A stretch of 64,000 nucleotides of DNA from an uncultured Candidatus Binatia bacterium (GTDB taxonomy: Bacteria > Desulfobacterota > Binatia > Bin18): positions 3,281,338 to 3,345,337 of the forward strand of contig OY282457.1 of the NCBI GenBank assembly GCA_958296235.1, given 5' to 3'. The notes beneath the pieces are model-generated. The model searched no databases, had not been told where the DNA came from, and saw only the letters and a list, made by a program, of their open reading frames with translations. The position numbers and the translations under genes are program-made. Below, one piece after another: positions 17,316 to 27,750 of this stretch (position 1 is the first letter of the stretch; each line of letters opens with the position of its first letter).

Positions 17316-17558
17316 TTATTTCTCAATCACAATGCGCCACTGCTGCGAGATATGCGAGGCAGCCGCCTGGGCAATCTCAACAATGGCATAGCCTTCCGCT
17401 TCCGCCGCCCGTGGAATATCACGCCGCCCTTTGGGGTCGTCGATGACAAGTGCGAGCTGGTCGCCCTGGTCGAGATATTCCAGTCGAACCTTGGCCCTGG
17501 CCCAATTCAACGGACATTTGACACCGCACAGGTCCAGGTGTTCGGTTTTGCCCCTCAT
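17316..17558 (-). CDS. TusA-like sulfurtransferase family protein
   Basis: The 80-residue protein starts HLDLCGVKCPLNWARAKVRL, continues GDQLALVIDDPKGRRDIPRA and AEGYAIVEI: the two-layer TusA/SirA fold. TusA carries sulfur on the Cys of a CPxP motif for tRNA thiolation or sulfur oxidation. Here the motif is CPLN, so the second Pro is absent while the reactive Cys remains. It may serve as a sulfur carrier; the operon partner is the 67-residue protein downstream. Confidence 0.7.
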   Translation of the reverse strand: MRGKTEHLDLCGVKCPLNWARAKVRLEYLDQGDQLALVIDDPKGRRDIPRAAEAEGYAIVEIAQAAASHISQQWRIVIEK

Positions 17559-17602
17559 CGTCTCCTACATACCAGACAGACCACGGGGTGTCAGTAAGAA
17601 AA

Positions 17603-17699
17603 GGGAGAGTGGCGAGTGAAGAGTGGCGAGTGGAGAGCAGGAAGTCTTAACGTATTGCTAGCCACTAACCACTCTTCCCTAACCACTAGCCACTCTCCC
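17603..17699. repeat. Long-spaced inverted repeat of AGTGGCGAGTG type
   Basis: GGGAGAGTGGCGAGTG (17603-17618) and CACTAGCCACTCTCCC (17684-17699) are inverted copies with one mismatch. The spacer carries further partial copies (GAGTGGCGAGTGG; CCACTAACCACTC). This simple AGTGG-type repeat fills the gap between the TusA-like gene and the helicase. It could form a hairpin or be a replication-slippage product. Confidence 0.55.
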
Positions 17700-17744
17700 C
17701 CAACCCCTATACCCTAGGTCATCTTCAAAAAACCGGAGTGTAGT

Positions 17745-19793
17745 GTGGAACGCGACGAGAGCCGTCCTGTCAAATATGTGCTGCGGTCGGATGTGGAGAA
17801 TAACCGGCCGCAGCAATTTACTATCGACTACAAGAACGAGCTGAACCCCAGCCAGTACGAGGCCGCCACCACGCGCGACGGCCCTGTGCTGGTGCTGGCC
17901 GGAGCCGGCAGTGGCAAGACGCGCACCCTGATATTTCGGGTCGCGCGGATGATTGAAGAAGGCATTGACCCGGCGTCGCTGCTCCTCCTGACGTTCACCC
18001 GCCGCGCCGCGGAAGAAATGATCCAGCGCGCCGCGGCCCTCATGGGCGGCCGCTGTGATAAAGTGACTGGCGGGACGTTTCATTCTTTTGCCAATACCGT
18101 CCTGCGGCGCTACGCCTCCCTGCTCGGATTTGCCAACGCCTTCACGATTCTGGACCGGAGCGACTCCGAGGATGCGATCAATCTGATCCGGACGCGCCTC
18201 GGCCTGGATAAAAAAGCGCGTCGCTTTCCGCGTAAACAGACCATTGCCGAGATCATCAGCCTGGCGGCCAATAAGACCACCAGCGTGGCGGAAGTGCTCG
18301 ACTCGCAGTTTCCCCATCTGTTTTCTGAACTCGACCCCCTCAGCCAGATTGAGGAATATTACCGGCAGTATAAACTTGAGCGCAGTTTACTCGACTATGA
18401 CGATCTGCTGACCCATTTGCGTGCATTGCTACGCACCCACCCGGAGGTCGCCGAACGCCTCTCCCATACCTATCGCTACATCATGGTCGATGAGTATCAG
18501 GATACAAACCGGCTCCAGGCCGAAATCGTGCGTTTGCTGGCCCACGTGCACGACAACGTTATGGCGGTCGGCGATGACGCCCAGTCGATCTATAGTTTTC
18601 GTGGCGCAACTGTCCGCAATATCTTTGAGTTCCCGGACCTGTTTCCCGACACCAAGATCATTAAGCTCGAAGAAAACTATCGCAGCACCCAGCCGATCCT
18701 GGACCTGTCAAACGAGATTATCCTGCAAGCCAAGGAACGCTACACCAAGAACCTGTTCACCAAAAAAGACAGTAACTCTCCGCCGGCGTTGATCGAAGCC
18801 GACAGCGAGCGCTATCAGTCGCGTTTTGTGGCCCAAAAAATTCTGGAGCTACGCGAAGAAGGCGTCCCTCTGACCGAGATGGCCGTACTCTTTCGATCCA
18901 GCTTTCATTCGTTCGATCTTGAAATTGAACTGAGTAAATGTGATCTGCCGTTCGTGAAGCGGGGCGGGTTCAAGTTTATCGAGACCACGCACGTGAAGGA
19001 CGTCCTGGCCCATCTGCGTGTCCTGGCCAATCCGCAGGACGCGGTGTCGTGGCACCGGGCGCTGCTCCTGCTCGAAGGCGTCGGGCCCAAGAGCAGCGAC
19101 AAGATTCTTGGTTATCTGCTTGACGGACCGGAGCCGCTGCAACGTCTGGCCGAGTATCCCGGACGTGGCGCGGTCAGGACCGAGGTGCAGAAACTGGCCG
19201 CAGCCCTCCAAACCGTTGCCGACCCCAACCTCCAGCCGCGTGAGCAGATTGACCTGATCGTGCAGTATTATTTGCCGATTCTCAAACGGAATCAGCGGGA
19301 CGACTATCCCAAGCGCCAGAAAGATCTGGAGCATTTTTCGATTATCACCGAACGTTACCGCAGTCTGAACCGGCTGCTGTCGGACATGGCCCTGGAGCCG
19401 CCCAACAGCAGCGTGGGCGATGTGCTGGCAACCGACCGGGACGAGGAAGGCGTGCTGACCCTGTCGACCATTCACTCGGCAAAAGGGCTGGAATGGCACT
19501 CGGTGTTTATCATTGAGGCGGTCGAGGGGCGTTTTCCCTCGTTGTACAACAAAGAGGACGACGAACTCGAAGAAGAGCGGCGGCTGATGTACGTTGCCGC
19601 CACCCGGGCCAAAGAAAATCTGTTTATTTCGTATCCTATCAATATTTTTGATCGCGCTACTGGCATGGTGCTCAGCAGGCCGTCGCGTTTTCTGGAAGAT
19701 ATTCCGCGCCGCATTCTGAAACCGGTTTTTCTCATTGAAGAAGAGGACGAAGACGAGGACGATGGGCGCTCGCGTCGCAGTCGGGCCTGGTGA
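17745..19793 (+). CDS. UvrD/Rep/PcrA-type ATP-dependent DNA helicase
   Basis: This 682-residue superfamily 1A helicase has all motifs. Walker A is AGAGSGKTRTL near residue 54, motif Ia TFTRRAAEEM, motif II VDEYQDTNRLQ near 248, motif III GDDAQSIYSFRGA, motif V TIHSAKGLEWHSVFI and motif VI YVAATRAKENL. It moves 3'-5' on single-stranded DNA in repair or replication restart. The C-terminus is a run of Glu/Asp (EEEDEDEDDGRSRRSRAW). It starts with GTG at 17745. Whether it is the UvrD, PcrA or Rep orthologue cannot be decided here. Confidence 0.88.
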   Translation: MERDESRPVKYVLRSDVENNRPQQFTIDYKNELNPSQYEAATTRDGPVLVLAGAGSGKTRTLIFRVARMIEEGIDPASLLLLTFTRRAAEEMIQRAAALMGGRCDKVTGGTFHSFANTVLRRYASLLGFANAFTILDRSDSEDAINLIRTRLGLDKKARRFPRKQTIAEIISLAANKTTSVAEVLDSQFPHLFSELDPLSQIEEYYRQYKLERSLLDYDDLLTHLRALLRTHPEVAERLSHTYRYIMVDEYQDTNRLQAEIVRLLAHVHDNVMAVGDDAQSIYSFRGATVRNIFEFPDLFPDTKIIKLEENYRSTQPILDLSNEIILQAKERYTKNLFTKKDSNSPPALIEADSERYQSRFVAQKILELREEGVPLTEMAVLFRSSFHSFDLEIELSKCDLPFVKRGGFKFIETTHVKDVLAHLRVLANPQDAVSWHRALLLLEGVGPKSSDKILGYLLDGPEPLQRLAEYPGRGAVRTEVQKLAAALQTVADPNLQPREQIDLIVQYYLPILKRNQRDDYPKRQKDLEHFSIITERYRSLNRLLSDMALEPPNSSVGDVLATDRDEEGVLTLSTIHSAKGLEWHSVFIIEAVEGRFPSLYNKEDDELEEERRLMYVAATRAKENLFISYPINIFDRATGMVLSRPSRFLEDIPRRILKPVFLIEEEDEDEDDGRSRRSRAW

Positions 19794-19812
19794 AGCAGCG
19801 CGGCCGTTGCCC

Positions 19813-20637
19813 TTAGCCGGTGACGGTCGAAGCCCGGCCGGCGTGCTCGTCCAGGAATTTGTCTAAGGCCGCATTAAACAGGCCGGGCTTTTCGAGATTC
19901 GACAAATGCCCGCAGTCGGGAATGGTCACCAGCGCGGCGCCGGGAATCTGTTTCACCAGAAATTCCGAGGCCGAAGGCGGGGTGACCTGATCTTCTTCCC
20001 CGACGATAACCAGGGTTGGTACTGCAATCTGCGGCAGGACCGCGCGGAAATCGGTTGTCACAATGGCGTGCAGGGCCTGTTTATACGCCTCAGTGCGCAG
20101 AGCCGACATGGAGGCGATCAGCCGCTCGCGCACGGCCGGCCCCGCGCTTTCGGCAACCAGGACTTTGACCACCTCAGGCGCAATATCCGCCGGGGTGAGG
20201 CCGTTTTCGAGCGGGTCAAGCCGCCGGGCGAGAAAGTCCTGCCGGACGGCCTCAGGCACTCCGCCGAAACCGGACGAGGTGTCAACCAGGGAAAGGGTGG
20301 CGACCCGGTCGGCATAGCGCCCATAGAAGTCCTGAATAATCATGCCGCCCATCGACAGCCCAACCAGGTGGGCCTGTTCGGCTTTGAGCCGGTCCAGAAG
20401 ACGGCGCAGGTCATCGGCAAAATCACGAAACTGGAGCGGCTGGGGAGAGTCGTCGCTGTCGAGATAGCCCCGCGCGTCCCAGGCCAACGCGCAAAAACGA
20501 CGTCCAAAATGGGCCAGCTGAGCTGTCCAATTCAGTCGATTGCCGCCAATGCCGTGCAAGAAAACAACGACCGGCCCGCTGCCTTCCATATCATAGGCAA
20601 TCGAGACCGGCTCCGCTGTCCTGCGTGTTTCAGTCAT
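19813..20637 (-). CDS. Alpha/beta hydrolase (PcaD-like)
   Basis: This is a 274-residue alpha/beta hydrolase. FLHGIGGNRLNW is the oxyanion region, GLSMGGMIIQ the nucleophile elbow with catalytic Ser, GEEDQVTPPS supplies the acid region, and DCGHLSNLEKP the His. The closest match by eye is the 3-oxoadipate enol-lactonase group, but this is a broad family of esterases and lactonases. It lies 27 bp before argS on the same strand, reading away from it downstream, so they are probably co-transcribed. Confidence 0.8.
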   Translation of the reverse strand: MTETRRTAEPVSIAYDMEGSGPVVVFLHGIGGNRLNWTAQLAHFGRRFCALAWDARGYLDSDDSPQPLQFRDFADDLRRLLDRLKAEQAHLVGLSMGGMIIQDFYGRYADRVATLSLVDTSSGFGGVPEAVRQDFLARRLDPLENGLTPADIAPEVVKVLVAESAGPAVRERLIASMSALRTEAYKQALHAIVTTDFRAVLPQIAVPTLVIVGEEDQVTPPSASEFLVKQIPGAALVTIPDCGHLSNLEKPGLFNAALDKFLDEHAGRASTVTG

Positions 20638-20664
20638 GGGACGCTCCTTGCGCTGCTGACGTGC

Positions 20665-22383
20665 CTACATTGCTTCCAGGGTCTCAATGCCGAGCAGGTC
20701 CAGGCCCGTCTTCAAATACCGCGCCGTCAGGTCGCATAATAACAGCCGCGTGGGCTGCCGGTCCTGCGGGGCCTTGAGCACGGAATGGGCCTGGTAGAAA
20801 AGATTAAACTGTGTGGCTAATTCGTACAAGAAGTTGGCCAGGAGGTTAGGCTTGTATGAGCGCTCAAGCTCGATCAGGACGTCGCCAAAGCGCAGCATCT
20901 GTTTGGCCAGGGCTTGCTCTTCCGGCGCCAGCAGTCGGACCGGCATATCTGAAGCCGGCTGCCAGGCGGTGAACCCGCCTTTGCGAAAAATCGAACGAAT
21001 CCGCGCATAGGCATATTGCAGATACGGCGCGGTATTCCCATCCAGGGCGAGCAGTTTATCCCAACTGAAGCGGTAGTCCGCGGTGCGGTTTTGCATCAGG
21101 TCGGCATATTTGACCGCGCCAATACCCACGACGCGCGCCACAGTAGCCTGCTCTGTGGCTGAGAGACCTGGGTTTTTTTCCTGGACAATTGCCCGCGCGC
21201 GCTCCTCGGCTTCATCCAGCAGGGCGGCGAGTTTGATGGGCTGGCCCTCACGGGTTTTAATCGGTTTGCCATCGGCTCCCAGGATGGCGCCAAACCAGAC
21301 GTGTTCCAGGGTCATGGTATGGCCCCAGCTCTGGGCCGCGGCAAAAAGTTGCCGAAAATGGAGCTGTTGGCGGCCGTCCGTCACGTAGATGATGCGCTGC
21401 GGCCGAAAGGTCTCAGCCCGGTATTGAATCGTTGCCAGGTCAGTCGTGGCATACAGGAAGGCGCCGTCCTGTTTTTGAATCAGGAAGGGGGTCTTCGCCA
21501 GCTCCGTATCCTCGTCGTAGAAGATACAGATAGCGCCTTCGCTCGGACGGGCCAGATTCTTCTCGCGCAGTTCTTGAACAACGCTGGCGAGCATCGGATG
21601 GTAGAAGCTCTCTCCCAGCCAATGGTCGAAGTGCACATTCAGGCGCGCATAAAGGCGCTCGAAGGCCTGGCGCGAGACCTGCATGAATTCCCGCCACAGC
21701 GCGGTATTGGCTGCGTCTCCCCGCTGAAGTTTGGCCAACTCTTCGCGCGCCCGGTCGGCCAGGGCCGCATCCGTTGTGGATGTGGCCTGGACCTCTTTGT
21801 AGATGCGTTCCATCTCGGCCAGGGGGTCCTGCTCATATGCCGCTCGGTCCAGAAAAGAGCGATAACCGACAATCAACATGCCGAACTGCGTGCCCCAATC
21901 GCCCAGATGATTATCCGTCTCCACCGTGTGACCGCGAAAACGCAGCACCCGGCTGAGCGCGTCGCCCAGGATGGTGGAACGAATATGACCGACGTGCATG
22001 GATTTGGCCACATTGGGGGCGCTGAAGTCGATGACAATGGTTTCCGGGTTGGCGGCGGGGTCCACACCGAGATGGTCGTCTTGGGCGATAGCCAGCAGGG
22101 TTTGCCCCAGCCAGTCCGGGTCAAGACGGAAATTGATAAAGCCCGGCCCGGCAATCTCCCAGCTTGCAGGAAGCTCAGCCGGGTTGAGCTGCGCCACAAC
22201 GGCCTCGGCTAATTGGCGTGGATTCTGTTTGCGGGCCTTGGCAACCGCCATGATGCCGTTGGCCTGATAGTCGCCGAATTTCGGGTTGGCCGCGGGTTTG
22301 ACAATCGCCGGGGCGGTCGTCCCACTGGCCGCCTGAATGGCCTGTGTCGTCTTTTCTTCCAAGAACTGTTGTACTGTTGGCAT
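20665..22383 (-). CDS. argS: Arginyl-tRNA synthetase
   Basis: The 572-residue class I aminoacyl-tRNA synthetase has the ArgS N-terminal add-on (NPKFGDYQANGIMAVAKA) and the HIGH-type motif SAPNVAKSMHVGHIRSTILG. FLIQKQDGAFLYATTDLATI and the C-terminal anticodon-binding domain ending YLKTGLDLLGIETLEAM complete it. It charges tRNA-Arg in the cytosol, is of the E. coli-like type, and is complete in length. It starts at ATG 22383 and is divergent from dprA across 172 bp that should hold both promoters. Confidence 0.95.
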   Translation of the reverse strand: MPTVQQFLEEKTTQAIQAASGTTAPAIVKPAANPKFGDYQANGIMAVAKARKQNPRQLAEAVVAQLNPAELPASWEIAGPGFINFRLDPDWLGQTLLAIAQDDHLGVDPAANPETIVIDFSAPNVAKSMHVGHIRSTILGDALSRVLRFRGHTVETDNHLGDWGTQFGMLIVGYRSFLDRAAYEQDPLAEMERIYKEVQATSTTDAALADRAREELAKLQRGDAANTALWREFMQVSRQAFERLYARLNVHFDHWLGESFYHPMLASVVQELREKNLARPSEGAICIFYDEDTELAKTPFLIQKQDGAFLYATTDLATIQYRAETFRPQRIIYVTDGRQQLHFRQLFAAAQSWGHTMTLEHVWFGAILGADGKPIKTREGQPIKLAALLDEAEERARAIVQEKNPGLSATEQATVARVVGIGAVKYADLMQNRTADYRFSWDKLLALDGNTAPYLQYAYARIRSIFRKGGFTAWQPASDMPVRLLAPEEQALAKQMLRFGDVLIELERSYKPNLLANFLYELATQFNLFYQAHSVLKAPQDRQPTRLLLCDLTARYLKTGLDLLGIETLEAM

Positions 22384-22555
22384 AATAGTCAGGATTGAGG
22401 GTTAGGGGTTAGGGGTGCGCGTCACGTCCTTTGACTTGTGCCATGATTTTTGAAAATAACCTACCACCCGGAATACTCAGAATAGCAGAAGATTGTCGCG
22501 AGCGAAGCGCAGCCGTATAGGGCAGTGGCCTAGGGTGTGGTAAGGGCGAGAAGGG

Positions 22556-23689
22556 ATGGAACGCACAGCGGACCAGGAGACGGCTCAGGCCGACTGGGGG
22601 GACTGGATAGCCCTGCGTCTGGTACGGGGGGTCGGAAACGTGACCTACCGACAACTGCTGGACCGTTTTACGTCCCCGCGCGATATTTTGCGGACATCGC
22701 CGGCCATGCTCACTGAGACAGGCACGAGTGGCCGTGTTGCGCGGGAGATCGCCGCGTTTGACCAATGGCAAGAGGTCGAAGCCGAGTTGGAGAAACTGGC
22801 CCGGCTGAACGCCCGCTTGGTCACCCAGACAGACGCGGAATATCCAGAACGCCTCAGACAGATTCACGACCCTCCGCCCTTCCTCTATATCCGCGGGCAG
22901 GTTGAGCCCCAGGACAGCCTGGCGATTGCCCTCGTAGGCGCGCGGACTGCGAGTCCGTACGGGCGTAAGATGGCCCGTGAACTCGCCCAGGAACTGGCCG
23001 GCTGCGGGGTCTGCGTGGTGAGTGGTCTGGCACGCGGGATCGATTCGGAAGCGCATCAGGCCAGCCTCGAAACTGGAGGGAGAACGATTGCGGTTTTAGG
23101 CTCGGGGCTTGACGTGGTGTATCCGCGTGAGCATATAGCTTTGGCAGAGCAGATTGCCGCGAGTGGAGCGGTGGTATCGGAATTTTCCCTTGGCAGCCAG
23201 CCTGAGGCGGGGAATTTCCCCTATCGCAATCGGGTCATCAGCGGCATCAGCCTGGGGACGGTTGTGGTAGAAGCAACGGAAAAGAGCGGCTCGCTTATTA
23301 CCGCTCAATGCGCGCTTGACCAGAATCGTGAGGTGTTTGCCGTGCCCGGCCCGGTCACGGCGAGCAGAAGCCGGGGGCCGCACCGCCTGATTAAGGCTGG
23401 CGCAAAGCTTGTCGAAAGCATTGATGATATACTCAGCGAGATTGCTCCGGCCCTGGCGCGGACGGACCGAGTTGAGAAAAACGCCCCTGGCGTCCCGGTG
23501 GTTCCATTAGAGCCGGATGAGGAGATGGTGTTGCAATTATTTCCAGAAGAGGCGGTGCATGTGGATACCCTCATCACTGGCAGTGGACTTGAGCCGGCGC
23601 GGGTGCTTGAAGTCCTGCTTGGATTAGAATTAAAAGGAGTCGTGACTCAACTGCCCGGCATGTATTTCACCGCCACGAGAGGAAAGTAG
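22556..23689 (+). CDS. dprA: DNA-processing protein DprA
   Basis: The 377-residue protein starts with a helix-hairpin-like SAM region ([19 protein letters not shown]). The Rossmann-like core [54 protein letters not shown] and [19 protein letters not shown] follows. A C-terminal winged helix ([20 protein letters not shown]) closes it. DprA loads RecA onto incoming single-stranded DNA during natural transformation. The gene is 16 bp upstream of topA, a very common bacterial pairing (dprA-topA). Confidence 0.94.
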   Translation: MERTADQETAQADWGDWIALRLVRGVGNVTYRQLLDRFTSPRDILRTSPAMLTETGTSGRVAREIAAFDQWQEVEAELEKLARLNARLVTQTDAEYPERLRQIHDPPPFLYIRGQVEPQDSLAIALVGARTASPYGRKMARELAQELAGCGVCVVSGLARGIDSEAHQASLETGGRTIAVLGSGLDVVYPREHIALAEQIAASGAVVSEFSLGSQPEAGNFPYRNRVISGISLGTVVVEATEKSGSLITAQCALDQNREVFAVPGPVTASRSRGPHRLIKAGAKLVESIDDILSEIAPALARTDRVEKNAPGVPVVPLEPDEEMVLQLFPEEAVHVDTLITGSGLEPARVLEVLLGLELKGVVTQLPGMYFTATRGK

Positions 23690-23705
23690 AGAGGGGGAGG
23701 TAGGT

Positions 23706-26369
23706 ATGGCCAAAAACCTCGTCATAGTCGAATCGCCGGCCAAAGCCCGGACGATCAACCGCTACCTGGGCGGCGACTATATTGTGAAGTCCAGTATTGG
23801 CCACGTGCGAGACTTGCCGACCGGCGGCAAGTCTGAGCGTGGGGCGACCCCAGCGCGCAAGCGCGCAAAGAAAACGCAAAAGGCCACTGGCCGTAAGAAC
23901 GCGCGTACCCAACTGATCACGCGTATGGGTGTTGATCCCGACAATAACTGGGCGGCAAGTTACGAAGTGCTGCCTGGCAAGGAGAAGGTTGTTGCCGACC
24001 TGACGAAGCTGGCGCACAACGCGGACGCGGTGTACCTGGCGACCGACCGTGACCGCGAGGGCGAGGCGATCGCCTGGCATCTGAAGCAACTCATCGGTGG
24101 GACGCCTGAACGCTTTCGTCGGGTGGTCTTTAACGAAATTACCAAAAGCGCCATTCAAGAAGCGTTTGAGCATCCCGGCGAAATTGACGAAAACCGCGTC
24201 AACGCGCAGCAGGCGCGGCGCTTTCTCGACCGCGTCGTCGGCTTTGAGCTGTCACCTCTGCTGTGGGCCAAGGTGGCGCGGGGCCTGTCAGCCGGGCGGG
24301 TGCAATCGGTCGCGGTGCGGCTCATTGTGGAGCGTGAGCGGGAGATTCGCGCCTTTATACCTGAGGAGTACTGGGAAGTCTTTGCCGAGTTGGCCAAAGG
24401 CGCGGACGAGCCAGGCTATCGCTTTCAGGTCATAAAAGAGAACGGCGCGGACTTTCGTCCGGGGACGAGCGAACAGGCCGAAGCCGCGGTTGCCCGCCTC
24501 GCCGGCCAGGATTTTTCCATCACCGGTCGTGAGGACAAACCGACCCGGGCCCGCCCCAGCGCGCCATTCATCACGTCCACCCTCCAGCAGTCGGCGGCCA
24601 CCCGGCTGAGCTTTGGGGTGCGGAAGACCATGCGGCTGGCGCAGCAATTGTACGAGGCCGGCCATATTACGTATATGCGGACCGACTCGACCAACCTCTC
24701 GCACGAATCCGTGACCAGGGTGCGAGCCTATATCAAGGACGAGTATGGACCGCGCTATCTGCCGGATAAACCGAACGTCTACGCCAGCAAGGCCTCCGCC
24801 CAAGAGGCGCATGAGGCGATTCGACCGACCGACCTGACGGTCGAACCGCCTAACCTCGGCAATCTGGACGCGGATGCGCGGCGGCTCTACGACCTCATCC
24901 GACGCCAGTTCATCGCCTGTCAGATGACGCGCGCCGAATACCTCAGCACCACCATCAGCGCTGAGGCCGGGCCGTTCGAGTTGCGTATCCGTGGCCGCAT
25001 TCTCAAGTTTGACGGTTTTACCAAGGTGTTGCCATCCGCCTCGCGCAAGGAAGACGAGGTAGAGCTGCCCGACTTCGGCCCAGGCGAAGCGCTGGTCTGC
25101 CTCGACACCGACACCGTACAGCATTTTACCAAACCACCCGCCCGCTATAGCGAAGCCAGTCTGGTGCGCGAACTTGAGAAGCGCGGTATTGGTCGGCCGT
25201 CCACCTACGCCGCTATCATCTCCACCATCCAGGAACGGGGCTATGTCAGTCTCAACAAACGGCGCTTTCAGGCGGAGAAGATCGGCGAGCTGGTGACCGA
25301 CCGGCTGGTCGAAAACTTCGGCCATCTGCTCAATTATTCGTTTACCGCAGACATGGAGCAGGAACTCGACCAGATCGCCCTGGGTGAGCGGGAGTGGCGC
25401 AGCGTGTTGGATACCTTCTACGGCGATTTTTCTCAGCGGCTCCAAACCGCTGGGGCCACGGAAGGCATGCGACCGAATCAGCCCATCACGACGGCGGTCA
25501 AATGCGATGACTGCGAACGCCCGATGCAGGTGCGCACGGCAAGTACCGGGGTGTTTCTGGGATGTTCGGGATATGCGTTGCCGCCGGCTGAGCGCTGTAC
25601 GCGCACCATGAATCTCGTCCCCGGAGAGGAAGCGGTTGACACCGACGCGGACGACGAAGGCGAAAGCCGGCGACTGCGGGCCAAGCGGCGCTGCCCCGCC
25701 TGCGACTCCGCTATGGATTCCTACCTGATTGACGAAACGCGTAAGCTGCATCTGTGCGGTAACGGGCCGGACTGCGACGGGAACCAGATAGAGTCCGGCG
25801 AGTTCCGCCTGAAGGGCTATGACGGGCCGGTATTGGAGTGCGAGAAATGCGGTGCAGAAATGCGGCTGCAAAGTGGCCGGTTCGGCAAATACTTCCGGTG
25901 CGCCAACAGTACGTGTGGCAACACGCGCAAGCTGCTGCGTAACGGTCAGCCGGCGCCGGCGCGGGCCGACCCGGTTCCGATGCCCGAACTCAAGTGCCGG
26001 AAGGTTGACGATCACTATGTGCTGCGCGATGGAGCGACCGGCATCTTTCTGGCCGCCAGCCAGTTCCCCCGGAACCGCGAGACGCGCGCCCCTCTGGTCG
26101 CGGAGTTGAAGCCCCACGCCGACGAGCTGGACCCCAAGTTTCACTTTCTGTTAAGTGCGCCCGAGGCCGACCCGCAGGGCAACCCGGCTGTGATCAGATT
26201 CTCGCGCAAGAGTCGCGAGCAGTACGTGGTGTCCGAGGTGAACGACAAGGCCACCGGCTGGAGCGCGTACTACCGGAATGGTAGCTGGGAAGTGCGGGAG
26301 CGCACCCGGACGAAACGCCCGCGGGCAGCCAGGGCCACGACGACTGAGGCATTGTCCCAGGTCGCGTGA
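23706..26369 (+). CDS. topA: DNA topoisomerase I (E. coli-like type IA)
   Basis: The 887-residue enzyme has the TOPRIM start [19 protein letters not shown], the acidic site [13 protein letters not shown] near 115, and the catalytic Tyr near 322 in [15 protein letters not shown]. The C-terminal part holds several zinc-ribbon units ([30 protein letters not shown] with CANSTCGN) and a long basic tail. The early insert [18 protein letters not shown] and [13 protein letters not shown], and the zinc-ribbon plus tail arrangement, are of the gammaproteobacterial TopA type rather than the usual deltaproteobacterial type. It relaxes negative supercoils. Confidence 0.95.
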   Translation: MAKNLVIVESPAKARTINRYLGGDYIVKSSIGHVRDLPTGGKSERGATPARKRAKKTQKATGRKNARTQLITRMGVDPDNNWAASYEVLPGKEKVVADLTKLAHNADAVYLATDRDREGEAIAWHLKQLIGGTPERFRRVVFNEITKSAIQEAFEHPGEIDENRVNAQQARRFLDRVVGFELSPLLWAKVARGLSAGRVQSVAVRLIVEREREIRAFIPEEYWEVFAELAKGADEPGYRFQVIKENGADFRPGTSEQAEAAVARLAGQDFSITGREDKPTRARPSAPFITSTLQQSAATRLSFGVRKTMRLAQQLYEAGHITYMRTDSTNLSHESVTRVRAYIKDEYGPRYLPDKPNVYASKASAQEAHEAIRPTDLTVEPPNLGNLDADARRLYDLIRRQFIACQMTRAEYLSTTISAEAGPFELRIRGRILKFDGFTKVLPSASRKEDEVELPDFGPGEALVCLDTDTVQHFTKPPARYSEASLVRELEKRGIGRPSTYAAIISTIQERGYVSLNKRRFQAEKIGELVTDRLVENFGHLLNYSFTADMEQELDQIALGEREWRSVLDTFYGDFSQRLQTAGATEGMRPNQPITTAVKCDDCERPMQVRTASTGVFLGCSGYALPPAERCTRTMNLVPGEEAVDTDADDEGESRRLRAKRRCPACDSAMDSYLIDETRKLHLCGNGPDCDGNQIESGEFRLKGYDGPVLECEKCGAEMRLQSGRFGKYFRCANSTCGNTRKLLRNGQPAPARADPVPMPELKCRKVDDHYVLRDGATGIFLAASQFPRNRETRAPLVAELKPHADELDPKFHFLLSAPEADPQGNPAVIRFSRKSREQYVVSEVNDKATGWSAYYRNGSWEVRERTRTKRPRAARATTTEALSQVA

Positions 26370-26390
26370 CCGGGAAGTCTGACGCGCGCT

Positions 26391-27698
26391 ATGCAGACGG
26401 TCACGGTCATTGGCGGCGGCTTGGCCGGCAGTGAGGCGGCCTGGCAGTTGGCCCGGCAGGGCGTACCTGTCCGCTTGTACGAGATGCGTCCGGCGCGTCC
26501 CACCGATGCTCACCAGACAGACAAACTGGCCGAGCTGGTCTGCTCCAACTCCTTTCGTAGCGCCGCCCTGGTGGCTGCGGTCGGGCTGTTGAAAGAAGAA
26601 ATGCGGGGTCTGGGGTCATTGGTGATGGCCGCGGCCGACGCGGCGCGGGTTCCGGCCGGGCAGGCCCTGGCGGTTGATCGTCACGTTTTCGCCCACTATA
26701 TCACCGACGCGCTGGCAGCCCATCCGCTGGTTGAAGTGAGACGTGAAGAAGTCCAGGCCATTCCGCCTGGGCCAACGGTGATAGCCAGCGGTCCGTTGAC
26801 CTCGCCGGCCCTGTCCGAGCGCCTGCGGACGCTGTTTGGCCGCGAGTATCTCTATTTCTACGATGCCATTGCTCCTGTTGTGACAGCCGACTCAATAGAC
26901 ACGCACCTGGCATTTCGGGCCTCGCGTTACGATCACGGCGGCGCTGATTATCTCAACTGTCCTCTTTCGCCGGCGGAGTATTATCGGCTGGTTGAAGACA
27001 TTCTGGCCGCGGAGAAGGTCCCGGAAAAAGCGTTCGAGCAGTGCCGCTACTTCGAGGGTTGTCTGCCGATCGAGGAGATGGCCCGACGCGGCAAAGACAC
27101 CCTGGCCTACGGCCCGATGAAACCGGTCGGCCTGACCGACCCGCACACCGGCGCACGCCCGCACGCGGTTGTACAACTGCGGCAGGACGACCGGGCCGGG
27201 ACGTTATGGGGGCTGGTTGGGTTTCAGACCAAGATGACGTATCCCGCACAGCGGCGTATTTTCCGCACGATTCCCGGCCTGGCCGACGCAGAGTTCGTGC
27301 GCCTCGGCAGCCTGCACCGCAACACCTTTATCGAATCGCCCCGCCTGCTCAGACCGACCTTGCAGTTTCGGCAGCGCGACGACCTGTTCTTTGCCGGACA
27401 GATGATTGGGGTGGAAGGCTATCTGGAGTCGGCCGCGGCCGGCTGGCTAGCCGGAAGAAACGCCGGCCTTCAGGTCAAGGGACAGCCGCTGTTGACACTG
27501 CCGCTCACAACGGCGCTGGGTGCCATGATTGCGTACGTCACCGACCCCGAGCGCAAAAATTTCCAACCCATGAACGTGAACTACGGGCTGTTCCCCGGGC
27601 TCTCGCGGCGTCTACGGGGTCGCGAGAAAAAACAGGCCCTCGCCGACCGGGCCCTCGCAGACCTGGCTGTCTGGCAGGCCGAGCACGGCCTGTGTTGA
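26391..27698 (+). CDS. trmFO: tRNA uracil-54 C5-methyltransferase, folate-dependent
   Basis: The 435-residue flavoprotein has the FAD motif VTVIGGGLAGSEAAWQLA, the catalytic region AELVCSNSFRSAA with its Cys, YLNCPLSPAEYYRLVEDI, and LAYGPMKPVGLTDP. NYGLFPGL near the C-terminus completes the TrmFO pattern. It methylates U54 of tRNAs to ribothymidine using methylene-tetrahydrofolate and FADH2. It starts 22 bp after topA and likely shares its transcript; the dprA-topA-trmFO order is common in bacteria. Confidence 0.95.
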   Translation: MQTVTVIGGGLAGSEAAWQLARQGVPVRLYEMRPARPTDAHQTDKLAELVCSNSFRSAALVAAVGLLKEEMRGLGSLVMAAADAARVPAGQALAVDRHVFAHYITDALAAHPLVEVRREEVQAIPPGPTVIASGPLTSPALSERLRTLFGREYLYFYDAIAPVVTADSIDTHLAFRASRYDHGGADYLNCPLSPAEYYRLVEDILAAEKVPEKAFEQCRYFEGCLPIEEMARRGKDTLAYGPMKPVGLTDPHTGARPHAVVQLRQDDRAGTLWGLVGFQTKMTYPAQRRIFRTIPGLADAEFVRLGSLHRNTFIESPRLLRPTLQFRQRDDLFFAGQMIGVEGYLESAAAGWLAGRNAGLQVKGQPLLTLPLTTALGAMIAYVTDPERKNFQPMNVNYGLFPGLSRRLRGREKKQALADRALADLAVWQAEHGLC

Positions 27699-27750
27699 GC
27701 GTATTGCAACCTTGAATGGAGGCAGTTCGGGTTCTGACTCTGTGACCGTC

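Noticed and set aside
24288..26144. 618-residue minus-strand open frame across topA
   Set aside because: It lies wholly opposite a clear topA gene, has no family match by eye and is explained by codon bias of GC-rich DNA.
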